The notes under the pieces: generated by a model
What the model was told of the DNA's origin: nothing
Database searches by the model: none
The model's input: only the letters and a program-made list of their open reading frames with translations
Program-made: the position numbers and the translations under genes
NCBI GenBank assembly: GCA_012963075.1
Contig: DTWI01000245.1
Location: 1 to 6,928, forward strand
From: Fidelibacterota bacterium
GTDB taxonomy: Bacteria; Marinisomatota; Marinisomatia; Marinisomatales; Marinisomataceae
DNA: 6,928 bases
Reading direction: 5' to 3'
Shown: positions 1 to 6,479 of the stretch, piece after piece
Layout of the letters: the number at the start of each line of letters is the position of its first letter
Numbering within the stretch: the stretch's first letter is position 1

Positions 1-2
1 AT

Positions 3-194
3 TCAGTTAATGTTGATTATTTAGCTTTGAAAAAACAACTGAAAAACAAGATCAAACCAAAAGATTTAATTGTGTTAAAAGAAATTTTAGATCAATGTAA
101 TAAATACAATTATACAGAATTATCTAGCAAGAAAGATAATAAGATAAGAAACAAAACTATTAAACTATTAAGTGAGATCAATGAATATGTTTAA
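3..194 (+). CDS. batD: BatD-like protein, C-terminal end (5' truncated by window edge)
   Basis: An open frame enters from the left edge and encodes 63 residues ending in TAA at 192-194; it has no start in the window. The peptide is Lys/Asn-rich, hydrophilic and probably helical, with a segment reading LKEILDQCNKYNYTE followed by a final KTIKLLSEIN helix. This resembles the cytoplasmic tail that follows the last membrane helix of BatD proteins, where a short 'LDxCxxxxY' segment precedes a terminal helix. The next gene being BatE-like supports the call, since batD and batE are adjacent in Bacteroides-aerotolerance (Bat) operons. BatD is a membrane protein thought to work with von Willebrand A-domain partners BatA/BatB, but its exact role is unsettled. 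The assignment rests on a short tail plus context, so it is moderate; the frame itself is clear because it runs to the edge and overlaps the next gene's start. Confidence 0.6.
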   Translation, partial: SVNVDYLALKKQLKNKIKPKDLIVLKEILDQCNKYNYTELSSKKDNKIRNKTIKLLSEINEYV

Positions 195-927
195 AAAAAT
201 AAAAATTATTTTATTTACTAGTTCTTTATTGCTTTGTCAGAACCCTGATTCACTTTTTGTTAAAGGAAATAATTATTATAACAATAAAGATTTTTCTAAT
301 GCTATTAAGAGTTACGAAGATATTATCGATCAAGGATTGTATCATGCAGATTTATACTTCAATCTCGGTAATTCATATTATAATCTCGAAGATTATGGTA
401 ATGCTCGGTGGTCTTATGAAATGGCGTTTAATTTATCCCCTAGAAATAGTGATATTATATATAATCTAGGGCTTACAAAAAAAAAGATAGCAAATCTTAT
501 TGAACCTCCAGAATCTTTAATTCTAAACTTGATTAATATTCTTTTTAATAGTTTTACTTATAATAATTTTATCTTTTTTACATCTGTTTCAATCTTCTTA
601 TCATCAATATTTTTTCTATTATCCAGGATTAGACCGATTCCATTGAATAGATTAATATACTATATCTTTTTATCTTTGTTTTTTGTGGGTCTTATAATGT
701 CAATTAACAAATTTTTTTGGCTTAAAAATAATCAATTTGCAATTATTATATCAGAAAATGCTGATATTTATTCTGCACCATATGCTAATGAAAATATAAA
801 AATTTTCACTCTTTTTTCAGGCAATAAAACTAAAGTTGCTCAAAGTACTGACGAATGGATTGAAATTTCTGTTCTTGACGGAAGAAAAGGTTGGATTAAA
901 ATTAAAGATGTGAGAACTTTAGATTGA
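181..927 (+). CDS. batE: BatE-like TPR protein with two membrane helices and SH3b-like domain
   Basis: Counting from ATG 181 (248 residues): an N-terminal hydrophobic signal segment (about 4-20), two tetratricopeptide repeats (about 22-55 and 56-89, with GNNYYNNKDFSNAIKSYE and LGNSYYNLEDYGNARWSYE) and a partial third, two membrane helices (about 129-148 and 156-175), then a C-terminal SH3b-like beta domain (about 185-245, with DIYSAP, a DEWIEI strand and GRKGWI). This order is typical of BatE of the Bacteroides-aerotolerance operon. If the signal segment is exported, the TPRs and the SH3b domain both lie in the periplasm. SH3b domains often bind peptidoglycan, but that is inference here. Start choice: GTG 172, ATG 181 and ATG 187 are in frame. 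A weak GTGAG element at 172-176 precedes both ATGs; I see none before GTG 172. ATG 181 overlaps the upstream gene by 14 bases. A Cys ends the hydrophobic stretch (LLLCQN), a poor lipobox. Confidence 0.83.
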   Translation: MNMFKKIKIILFTSSLLLCQNPDSLFVKGNNYYNNKDFSNAIKSYEDIIDQGLYHADLYFNLGNSYYNLEDYGNARWSYEMAFNLSPRNSDIIYNLGLTKKKIANLIEPPESLILNLINILFNSFTYNNFIFFTSVSIFLSSIFFLLSRIRPIPLNRLIYYIFLSLFFVGLIMSINKFFWLKNNQFAIIISENADIYSAPYANENIKIFTLFSGNKTKVAQSTDEWIEISVLDGRKGWIKIKDVRTLD

Positions 928-928
928 T

Positions 929-1348
929 ATGAGAAGAACAATTATCCTATTATTATTAAGTACGGTGTACGGTCAAGTTGATTCTGATTTTATTTCTCCA
1001 GGAGATTTTGTTGATAGAAAACCAACCTTGCCCGAGGTAGTGCTCCCTAATTTTGTTGAAGATGAAAATATTGATTATTCTGATACACTAAATACTGGGA
1101 ATTTAGTTCAAGGATACCGAATTCAAGTTATGATTTCAGAAAATCAAGAAGATTTGGTTTTAGCAAAAGAAAAACTTGAGAGAGTTATTAAAGAAAAAAT
1201 TTATATTCAATTCGAGTTACCAAATTATAAATTAAGAATTGGAAATTTCTCCAGTAGAAAAAAAGCTGAGTCATATCGTGCTAAAATTGTCCGATTAGGA
1301 TATAAATCTTCATGGATTATCCCTACTTTAATTGAGTTGGACTCTTAA
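929..1348 (+). CDS. Secreted SPOR-domain protein
   Basis: This encodes 139 residues. Residues 1-15 form a short signal peptide (two Arg, a Leu/Ile-rich core, likely cleavage after VYG before QVDSD). Residues 16-60 are an acidic, Pro-containing, probably disordered linker. Residues 62-133 fit a SPOR (sporulation-related repeat) domain: an opening GYRIQVMIS strand, a helix, then YKLRIGNFSSRKKAESY and a closing LGYKSSWII strand, the usual 'RxGxFxxxxxAexxxxxLxxxGy' pattern. SPOR domains bind glycan strands stripped of stem peptides, typically at the division septum, so a periplasmic, peptidoglycan-associated role is likely. With no catalytic domain it may be an adaptor or localisation protein. 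It starts one base after the BatE stop and its TAA shares an A with the yebC ATG, so it is probably translationally coupled to both. I do not recognise a specific gene name. Confidence 0.8.
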   Translation: MRRTIILLLLSTVYGQVDSDFISPGDFVDRKPTLPEVVLPNFVEDENIDYSDTLNTGNLVQGYRIQVMISENQEDLVLAKEKLERVIKEKIYIQFELPNYKLRIGNFSSRKKAESYRAKIVRLGYKSSWIIPTLIELDS

Positions 1349-2076
1349 TGTCTGGACATAGTAAATGGTCAACAATCAAGAGGAAGAAAGGCGCTCTTGA
1401 TCAAAAAAGAGGAAAATTATTTTCATCTATGGGTAGAGAAATTACTATTTCAGCTAGATTATTTGGAAGTGATATTGATACAAATGCAAGATTGAGGCAA
1501 GCGATTAAGAAAGCAAAATCAATAAATATGCCAAATGCGAATATTGATAAAGCAATTAAGAAAGGCACTGGAGAACTAGAGAATATCGTTTATGAAGAAG
1601 TTTCATATGAAGGCTATGGTCCAAATGGCGTGGCAATTTTTATTGAGACAATTACTGATAATAAAAACAGAACTGTAGCAGAAGTAAGACATGTTTTATC
1701 TAAGTTTGGAGGGTCTTTAGGGCAAAATGGAAGTGTGGCATGGAATTTTGACAAAACAGGTATTGTTTTAATAGAAGATTCTAACATGACAGAAGAAGAA
1801 GCATTAAATTTATCTGTTAAAGTGGACGCGGTAGATTTCAAATTAGAGGATAAATATTTTAAGATATTTTTTGATCATGATATGCTTTATGAAAAAATTG
1901 AATTAATTGAAAAAAATGGTTTGGAAATCGACTCTTCTTTTATTGAATTATTACCGAAAAACTTTGTTGAAGTATCAGAAGAAAATTTTTTAACAATTAA
2001 GAAACTTGTTGATTCTTTGGAAGATTTGGAAGATGTCCAGAATGTTTATTCAAATTATAGAGTAGAGAAAAATTAA
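1348..2076 (+). CDS. yebC: YebC/PmpR/TACO1-family protein
   Basis: A full-length family member (242 residues; relatives are about 240-250). The N-terminus SGHSKWSTIKRKKGALDQKR is the signature opening. It is followed by the basic helical domain with ARLRQAIKKAKSINMPNANI and AIKKGTG (to about residue 75), then YEEVSYEGYGPNGVAIFIE and TDNKNRTVAEVRH, and the conserved GGSLGQNGSVAWNF at about 120-133. The remainder is the two alpha/beta domains of the fold. Members were long called transcriptional regulators (PmpR; YebC acting at ruv genes). More recent work on bacterial YebC and mitochondrial TACO1 points to a ribosome-associated role in translating difficult sequences such as proline runs. Sequence alone does not tell which applies here. 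The protein is cytoplasmic. Its ATG overlaps the preceding TAA (TAATG at 1346-1350) and its TAA overlaps the ruvC ATG; yebC-ruvC-ruvA is a widely conserved order. Confidence 0.96.
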   Translation: MSGHSKWSTIKRKKGALDQKRGKLFSSMGREITISARLFGSDIDTNARLRQAIKKAKSINMPNANIDKAIKKGTGELENIVYEEVSYEGYGPNGVAIFIETITDNKNRTVAEVRHVLSKFGGSLGQNGSVAWNFDKTGIVLIEDSNMTEEEALNLSVKVDAVDFKLEDKYFKIFFDHDMLYEKIELIEKNGLEIDSSFIELLPKNFVEVSEENFLTIKKLVDSLEDLEDVQNVYSNYRVEKN

Positions 2077-2546
2077 TGGTTATTATAGGGTTCGATCCTG
2101 GATTAAGTCATACAGGTTATGCAGTATTAAACAAAGAAGGTAATAACATTAACTTTGTTCAGTGTGGGTTGATTAGTCCTAAAAGAAATAAATCATTGTC
2201 AGAAAGGCTTTTTATTATTTTCTCAGAAACAAATAAGTTAATAGAAGATTTTAATCCTAACTTAGTAGTTATCGAAAATGTTTTTTATGGTAAGAATGTT
2301 CAATCTGCTATTAAACTCGGGCAGGCAAAAGCTTCGATTATGTTATCTTCTGAGAAATATAATGTTGATATGGTAGATTACACTCCTAGAGAGATTAAGC
2401 AATCAATAGTTGGAAATGGAGCTGCATCTAAAGAACAAGTTGAATTTATGGTTAAAAAAATTTTTAAATTAGATGATACAATGTTAAAACGTAATGATAT
2501 ATCAGATGCTATAGCAGTAGCATGGTGTGGAGCAAATAAAATATGA
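2076..2546 (+). CDS. ruvC: Crossover junction endodeoxyribonuclease RuvC
   Basis: RuvC is the homodimeric, metal-dependent nuclease that resolves Holliday junctions by symmetrical nicks, working with the RuvAB branch-migration motor. The protein is 156 residues, slightly shorter than E. coli RuvC (173) but complete for the RNase H-like fold. The acidic active site is visible: Asp7 in IGFDPG, Glu67 in VVIENVF, and Asp141 and Asp144 in NDISDAIAVA. Phe70, matching the junction-contacting aromatic of E. coli, and the basic residues Lys108 and Lys119 (in PREIKQSIVGNGAASKEQV) are also present. The start ATG overlaps the yebC stop by one base, and the stop overlaps the ruvA start as ATGA. ruvA follows directly, but ruvB, the motor subunit, is not in the window and must be encoded elsewhere if the pathway is complete. 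Confidence 0.97.
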   Translation: MVIIGFDPGLSHTGYAVLNKEGNNINFVQCGLISPKRNKSLSERLFIIFSETNKLIEDFNPNLVVIENVFYGKNVQSAIKLGQAKASIMLSSEKYNVDMVDYTPREIKQSIVGNGAASKEQVEFMVKKIFKLDDTMLKRNDISDAIAVAWCGANKI

Positions 2547-3136
2547 TTGATTCAATACATGGCATAATAGAAAAAAAAGAACCTACCAATCTTTTTATAA
2601 AGCTTAATGGTTTTGTATTTAATATATCTATTTGTATCAGAGATTATGAAAAATTACCATCAGTTGGGAAAAAGATTGATGTTTTAACTTATCTTAATGT
2701 TAGAGAAAATTTAATGGAACTATATGGTTTCCTAAACAAAGAGAGAAGAGATCTATTTATTCAACTTATTTTAGTATCTGGAATAGGTCCAAGAACAGCG
2801 ATTAATTTATTATCAAATGTTTCTGTCCAAAATTTTAAAGAAAATATTATTACTGAAGACATTCAATCCTTGAGTCTTATCCCTGGAATAGGTCCAAAAA
2901 CAGCGAAAAGAATTGTTGTTGAGATAAAAGAGAAGATTACCTTTGATAGTTCTTCTAAGCGTGCTTTGGATACTTCAAAAATTAATTTTAACGTAGATGA
3001 CATTTATACTGCTTTATCCTCATTAGGATATAAAAAATCTCAAATTGATAAATCAATAAAAAAACTAAATGATTCCAATAGTTTTGAAGGTAATATTGAA
3101 GATGTAATAAAGAAGATTTTAAGCACTATAAGATGA
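2543..3136 (+). CDS. ruvA: Holliday junction branch migration protein RuvA
   Basis: RuvA tetramers hold the Holliday junction in an open square and load the RuvB motor. The 197-residue length is normal (about 190-205). Domain I (about 1-63) is the OB fold, opening MIDSIHGIIEKKE and ending in the acidic-pin segment VRENLMELYGF. Domain II (about 64-135) carries two helix-hairpin-helix motifs, VSGIGPRTA (78-86) and IPGIGPKTA (113-121), which bind the DNA backbone. Domain III (about 150-197) is the small helical RuvB-contacting module, with DIYTALSSLGYKKSQI. One deviation: the E. coli pin residues are Glu55-Asp56, whereas here they read Glu55-Asn56. Translation probably starts by re-initiation at the ATGA overlap with ruvC; a GGAG at 2529-2532 lies ten bases before the ATG, one of the few fair ribosome-binding sites in the window. 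Confidence 0.97.
   Translation: MIDSIHGIIEKKEPTNLFIKLNGFVFNISICIRDYEKLPSVGKKIDVLTYLNVRENLMELYGFLNKERRDLFIQLILVSGIGPRTAINLLSNVSVQNFKENIITEDIQSLSLIPGIGPKTAKRIVVEIKEKITFDSSSKRALDTSKINFNVDDIYTALSSLGYKKSQIDKSIKKLNDSNSFEGNIEDVIKKILSTIR
2777..2906 (+). repeat. Near-identical DNA copies encoding the two RuvA hairpin motifs
   Basis: Bases 2778-2801 and 2883-2906 match at 23 of 24 positions (CTGGAATAGGTCCAA, then G or A, then AACAGCGA) and are exactly 105 bases (35 codons) apart. They encode the SGIGPRTA and PGIGPKTA hairpins. Protein similarity is expected for the duplicated helix-hairpin-helix, but synonymous positions (GGA, ATA, GGT, CCA, ACA, GCG) are also identical, whereas the flanks are unrelated. 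Because the spacing is a multiple of three, slippage between the copies would delete one motif in frame. Confidence 0.8.
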
Positions 3137-4209
3137 CTGATTTCTATAAAACTTCATTATACAATAACCATGAAAAGTTGGGTGCAAAATTAATTCCATT
3201 CTCTAGTTTCTTAATGCCTTTGCAATATTCTGGAATCATAAAAGAGCATAAACATGTAAGAGCAAAGGCTGGTCTCTTTGATGTGAGTCATATGGGTGAA
3301 TTTATTGTAAAAGGAGATAATGCCAAACAGTTTCTACAGAAGGTTACTACAAATGATATTGAATTATTAAAAGTTGGTAGAGCACAATATAATGCAATTT
3401 GCAATGAAGATGGTGGTATCTTAGATGATTTTGTAATATATAATTTATCTGATTGCTATATGCTAGTCGTTAATGCTGCAAATACTGAGAAAATTTTCAA
3501 TTGGCTTGAGAAAAATTTGATGGATAAAGTAGAACTAAAAAATATATCTGATAAGATGAGTTTGTTAGCTATCCAAGGACCACTTTCTAGACAAGTTTTG
3601 TTGTCTTTTTTTCCTGAGATTGATTCGCTTAATTATTATGAAACATTACTTCCAAATGAAGATGGAATTGTGATTGCCCGAACAGGATATTCAGGAGAAT
3701 TGGGTTTTGAGATATATTGTCCAAATAGTATAATTGTATCATTGTGGGAAAGATTGCTATCATCTTCAGAAGATTTAAAACCTGTAGGATTAGGGTGTAG
3801 AGATTCCTTGCGACTTGAAATGGGTTATGCATTGTATGGTCATGAGTTAGATGAATCAGTAAATCCAATAGAAGCAGGTTTATCATGGATTACTAAGTTG
3901 GATACAGAGTTTATTGGTTCAAACAAACTAAACAATATTAAAAATAATCGGAAATTAGTTTCTTTGATACTAAAAGATCGTGCAATTCCAAGAAGTGGAT
4001 ATAAAATTTTCAATTTAGAAGAAAAAGAAATTGGATTTGTAACAAGTGGAGGAATGTCTCCATCATTAAATTTAGGTATTGCTCTAGCTTATATAAATTT
4101 ACCGGATGCTGAAGAATTAAAGTGTTTCAAAATAAAAATTCGTGATAATTTCTTTGATATCCATAAAACAAAGCTTCCGTTTTACAAAGAAGGGACATAT
4201 TTATCATAA
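3133..4209 (+). CDS. gcvT: Glycine cleavage system T protein (aminomethyltransferase)
   Basis: GcvT takes the aminomethyl group carried on lipoyl-GcvH and, with tetrahydrofolate, releases ammonia and forms 5,10-methylene-tetrahydrofolate; it is cytoplasmic. At 358 residues it is full length (E. coli 364). Family hallmarks appear in order: the opening TSLYNNHEKLGAKLIPFSSF, FDVSHMGE (49-56), the catalytic-region Asp pair in GGILDDFVIY (Asp98/Asp99), VVNAAN (112-117), RTGYSGELGFEIY (183-195), CRDSLRLEMGYALYGHELDE (222-241) and NPIEAGLSW (244-252). The C-terminal barrel has IGFVTSGGMSPSLNLGIALAYI. These features favour true GcvT over the related YgfZ or dimethylglycine dehydrogenase-type proteins. 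Neither gcvH nor gcvP is in the window, so its partners must be elsewhere. The start overlaps the ruvA stop as ATGA and the stop overlaps the ftsK start by one base. No glycine-riboswitch leader is possible, as there is no untranslated gap before it. Confidence 0.95.
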   Translation: MTDFYKTSLYNNHEKLGAKLIPFSSFLMPLQYSGIIKEHKHVRAKAGLFDVSHMGEFIVKGDNAKQFLQKVTTNDIELLKVGRAQYNAICNEDGGILDDFVIYNLSDCYMLVVNAANTEKIFNWLEKNLMDKVELKNISDKMSLLAIQGPLSRQVLLSFFPEIDSLNYYETLLPNEDGIVIARTGYSGELGFEIYCPNSIIVSLWERLLSSSEDLKPVGLGCRDSLRLEMGYALYGHELDESVNPIEAGLSWITKLDTEFIGSNKLNNIKNNRKLVSLILKDRAIPRSGYKIFNLEEKEIGFVTSGGMSPSLNLGIALAYINLPDAEELKCFKIKIRDNFFDIHKTKLPFYKEGTYLS

Positions 4210-6479
4210 TGAGTGAGAAATCTGACATAAAAATGAAATTAGAAACAATTGGGTGGTTATTTGGTTTTTTTTCCTTGTTAGTTCTAGGATCATTGATTGG
4301 TCATGATTCTTCTGAAGATCCATCATTGACTTCTGCAAATATCAATAACCCTTTTAATATTGTTGGAGTGTATACTAGTTATGTTTTAGTGAAGTTAGGA
4401 TTTGGGTACGGATCATATTTTATTCCGATAATTGGATTAGCGATTTCTCTTCAATTAATTTCAAATTTTAAATTTGAACTTTATAGAATTGTTCGATATT
4501 TAACCGCACTTATTTTCCTGAGTTCGATAACGTTTGGATTGATTGAAAATTATCCGTCTTTTTCAGATAATATGAGCTCATATTCTGGTTTGCTAGGTTG
4601 GGCGGTTATGAATTTATTGCATGATTGGATTGGTCCAATTGGATTAGTTGGATTGGTTACTGTCTTATGGATACTATTAATTGGAGGATTTTTCCGTTTA
4701 AGTTCTTATAAAATTGGTGGATTACTTATTTCTTCTATACGTAATCGATTTGATTCAATAAAAAACTCATTAGCTAAGAAAAAGACTTCAGATTCTCCAA
4801 AAATAATTAAAGATGAAAGTTTCTTGGATGATGTGATTAAACAGGAAGATGAAGAAGAACTAGTTGATAATTCAGATGTTATCGAAGAAGAAATTATTAG
4901 CGATATAGATGATGTATCTGAAAAGAAATTGGGAGTTGAAGATGAATTATCAATTGAGAAAGGGATAGTAGAAAAAGAAGTAGATATTGATGAAAAAAGA
5001 GAGAAATCTATTATTCGTAAAGATTGGAAATTTCCTTCAGTTGATTTGTTAGAATCTATTCCAATCGATTCTGAAAGTTTGAGCAATGACTATTTAAAAG
5101 AAAGAGCCGAATTTTTAAGAAATTCAATTTCAACATTTGGTGTTGAAGGAAAGACTGGTTCTATTAAAACTGGTCCAATCATTACGCTTTTTGAAATAGA
5201 ACCATCGGAAGGTGTGAGGGTTAATAAATTTGTTCAACTTTCCGATGATATTGCAAGAGTGATGGAGGCAGATAGGGTAAGAGTTTTAGCGCCTATTCCT
5301 GGTACGTCTCTTGTTGGTATTGAGATTCCAAATGATAATCCACAAACGATTTATTTAAAATCAGTAATCAATTCTGAAAAATATTTAAAGTCAGATGCTA
5401 AACTCAAGCTAGCCATTGGGAAGGGTACTTTAGGCGATATTGCAATCCTTGATTTAGGGGAGATGCCTCATTTACTTATTGCTGGTACAACAGGGTCTGG
5501 AAAATCTGTCTCCTTGAATGCAATTATTGTCAGTTTATTGTATCAACTTAAACCAGAGGAATTGAAGTTTGTTATCATTGATCCAAAAAAAGTTGAAATG
5601 ACTCTTTATAAAGGACTTGAAGACCATTATTTATTGAAATTTGATGGCATTGATGAATCAATTATAACCAAGAAGGAAAATGCAATTCTTGCTCTTAGAT
5701 CTCTTGAAAGAGAGATGGATTCAAGATATGATTTATTGGCAAATGAAGGAAAAAGAAATATTACTGAATACAATCAGGGCATGAAGAAGAAAAGCAAAGA
5801 TTTAATGCCTTATATTGTGCTGGTAGTAGATGAATTGGCGGATATAATGATGTATAATCAAAGAGATGTTGAAGCCCCTATCGCAAGATTAGCCCAACTA
5901 GCAAGAGCAGTTGGTATTCATTTAGTGATTGCAACCCAAAGACCTTCTGTTGATGTTATTACTGGTGTGATTAAAGCAAATTTTGCTGCTAGAATTGCTT
6001 TCCAAGTTGCAACAAAAATTGATTCACGAACAATCATTGATGTAAATGGTGCAGATAAACTTATTGGTAAAGGAGATATGTTATACCAGAAACCAGGATC
6101 ATCATCTCCTGTGAGGTTGCATGGTGCATTTATAACCCTTAAAGAGATTGAGGATGTTGTTAATTATATATCTGAACAGCCTAAACCAACTGAACTTGTG
6201 ATTGAAACAATAAAAGATATTACAAGTATCTTAAATGATAATGAAAATAGTTTTAATGATGAACTATTAAATAAGGCAATTGAGATTATTATAGTGAGCA
6301 AACAAGCTTCAATCTCACTATTACAAAGAAGGTTATCAATTGGTTACTCGAGAGCAGCTCGTTTAATTGATGAGATGGAAAGATTAAGAATAGTAGGTCC
6401 ATTTTCTGGAAGTAAAGCTCGTGAAATTCTAGTAGATGAATCTTATCTAGAGACAATCAGAGATGATGAAGAAATATAG
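4209..6479 (+). CDS. ftsK: DNA translocase FtsK/SpoIIIE
   Basis: A septum-anchored ATP-driven DNA pump that moves chromosome ends through the closing septum and typically activates XerC/XerD at dif. In this 756-residue protein, residues 12-160 hold about four membrane helices (near 13-30, 54-85, 94-112, 127-161). Residues 185-275 form a short, charged, strongly Asp/Glu-rich linker with no Pro/Gln-rich expansion, unlike the long E. coli linker (whole protein about 1,330); size and layout are closer to SpoIIIE. The motor follows: the alpha region (about 276-400), then the beta RecA-like core with Walker A GTTGSGKS (426-433) and Walker B VLVVDELAD (537-545, Asp541/Glu542), plus ATQRPSVDVITGVIKANF (575-592). 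The C-terminal gamma winged helix (about 685-745; ISLLQRRLSIGYSRAARLID) is the domain that reads polar guide sequences. The ATG overlaps the gcvT TAA. It is intact, with no frameshift. Confidence 0.97.
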   Translation: MSEKSDIKMKLETIGWLFGFFSLLVLGSLIGHDSSEDPSLTSANINNPFNIVGVYTSYVLVKLGFGYGSYFIPIIGLAISLQLISNFKFELYRIVRYLTALIFLSSITFGLIENYPSFSDNMSSYSGLLGWAVMNLLHDWIGPIGLVGLVTVLWILLIGGFFRLSSYKIGGLLISSIRNRFDSIKNSLAKKKTSDSPKIIKDESFLDDVIKQEDEEELVDNSDVIEEEIISDIDDVSEKKLGVEDELSIEKGIVEKEVDIDEKREKSIIRKDWKFPSVDLLESIPIDSESLSNDYLKERAEFLRNSISTFGVEGKTGSIKTGPIITLFEIEPSEGVRVNKFVQLSDDIARVMEADRVRVLAPIPGTSLVGIEIPNDNPQTIYLKSVINSEKYLKSDAKLKLAIGKGTLGDIAILDLGEMPHLLIAGTTGSGKSVSLNAIIVSLLYQLKPEELKFVIIDPKKVEMTLYKGLEDHYLLKFDGIDESIITKKENAILALRSLEREMDSRYDLLANEGKRNITEYNQGMKKKSKDLMPYIVLVVDELADIMMYNQRDVEAPIARLAQLARAVGIHLVIATQRPSVDVITGVIKANFAARIAFQVATKIDSRTIIDVNGADKLIGKGDMLYQKPGSSSPVRLHGAFITLKEIEDVVNYISEQPKPTELVIETIKDITSILNDNENSFNDELLNKAIEIIIVSKQASISLLQRRLSIGYSRAARLIDEMERLRIVGPFSGSKAREILVDESYLETIRDDEEI

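Noticed and set aside
22..29. TAGCTTTG, matching the Bacteroidota -7 consensus TAnnTTTG (a similar TATCTTTG lies in batE near 672).
   Set aside because: No TTG at the required distance of about 19 bases upstream of the first is visible in the window, and both lie within coding sequence; such matches are expected by chance.
257..469. 70-codon plus-strand open frame inside batE.
   Set aside because: It is an out-of-frame reading of the TPR region, Ile-rich because of AT content; batE in the other frame is clearly the gene.
1614..1841. 75-codon minus-strand open frame inside yebC.
   Set aside because: It is fully contained in a strongly conserved coding region, and its product has no recognisable motif.
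3629..3886. 85-codon minus-strand open frame inside gcvT.
   Set aside because: It is antisense to conserved GcvT motifs, its composition is unlike a real protein of this genome, and it has no recognisable motif.
4621..4665. Repeated GGATTGG/GGATTAG words.
   Set aside because: They follow from a Gly/Ile/Leu/Val-rich membrane helix of FtsK in an AT-rich codon set; not a separate repeat element.
4706..5086. 126-codon open frame on the minus strand, very Ser-rich.
   Set aside because: It lies entirely within ftsK and is the antisense shadow of the Asp/Glu-rich linker (GAA/GAT read in reverse gives TTC/ATC and, in this frame, Ser codons); no family resemblance.
6291..6321. Perfect 8-base inverted repeat (ATAGTGAG / CTCACTAT) with a 15-base loop.
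   Set aside because: It sits inside the conserved gamma domain of ftsK, has no following T-run, and is within chance expectation for an AT-rich sequence of this length, so it is not called a terminator or operator.
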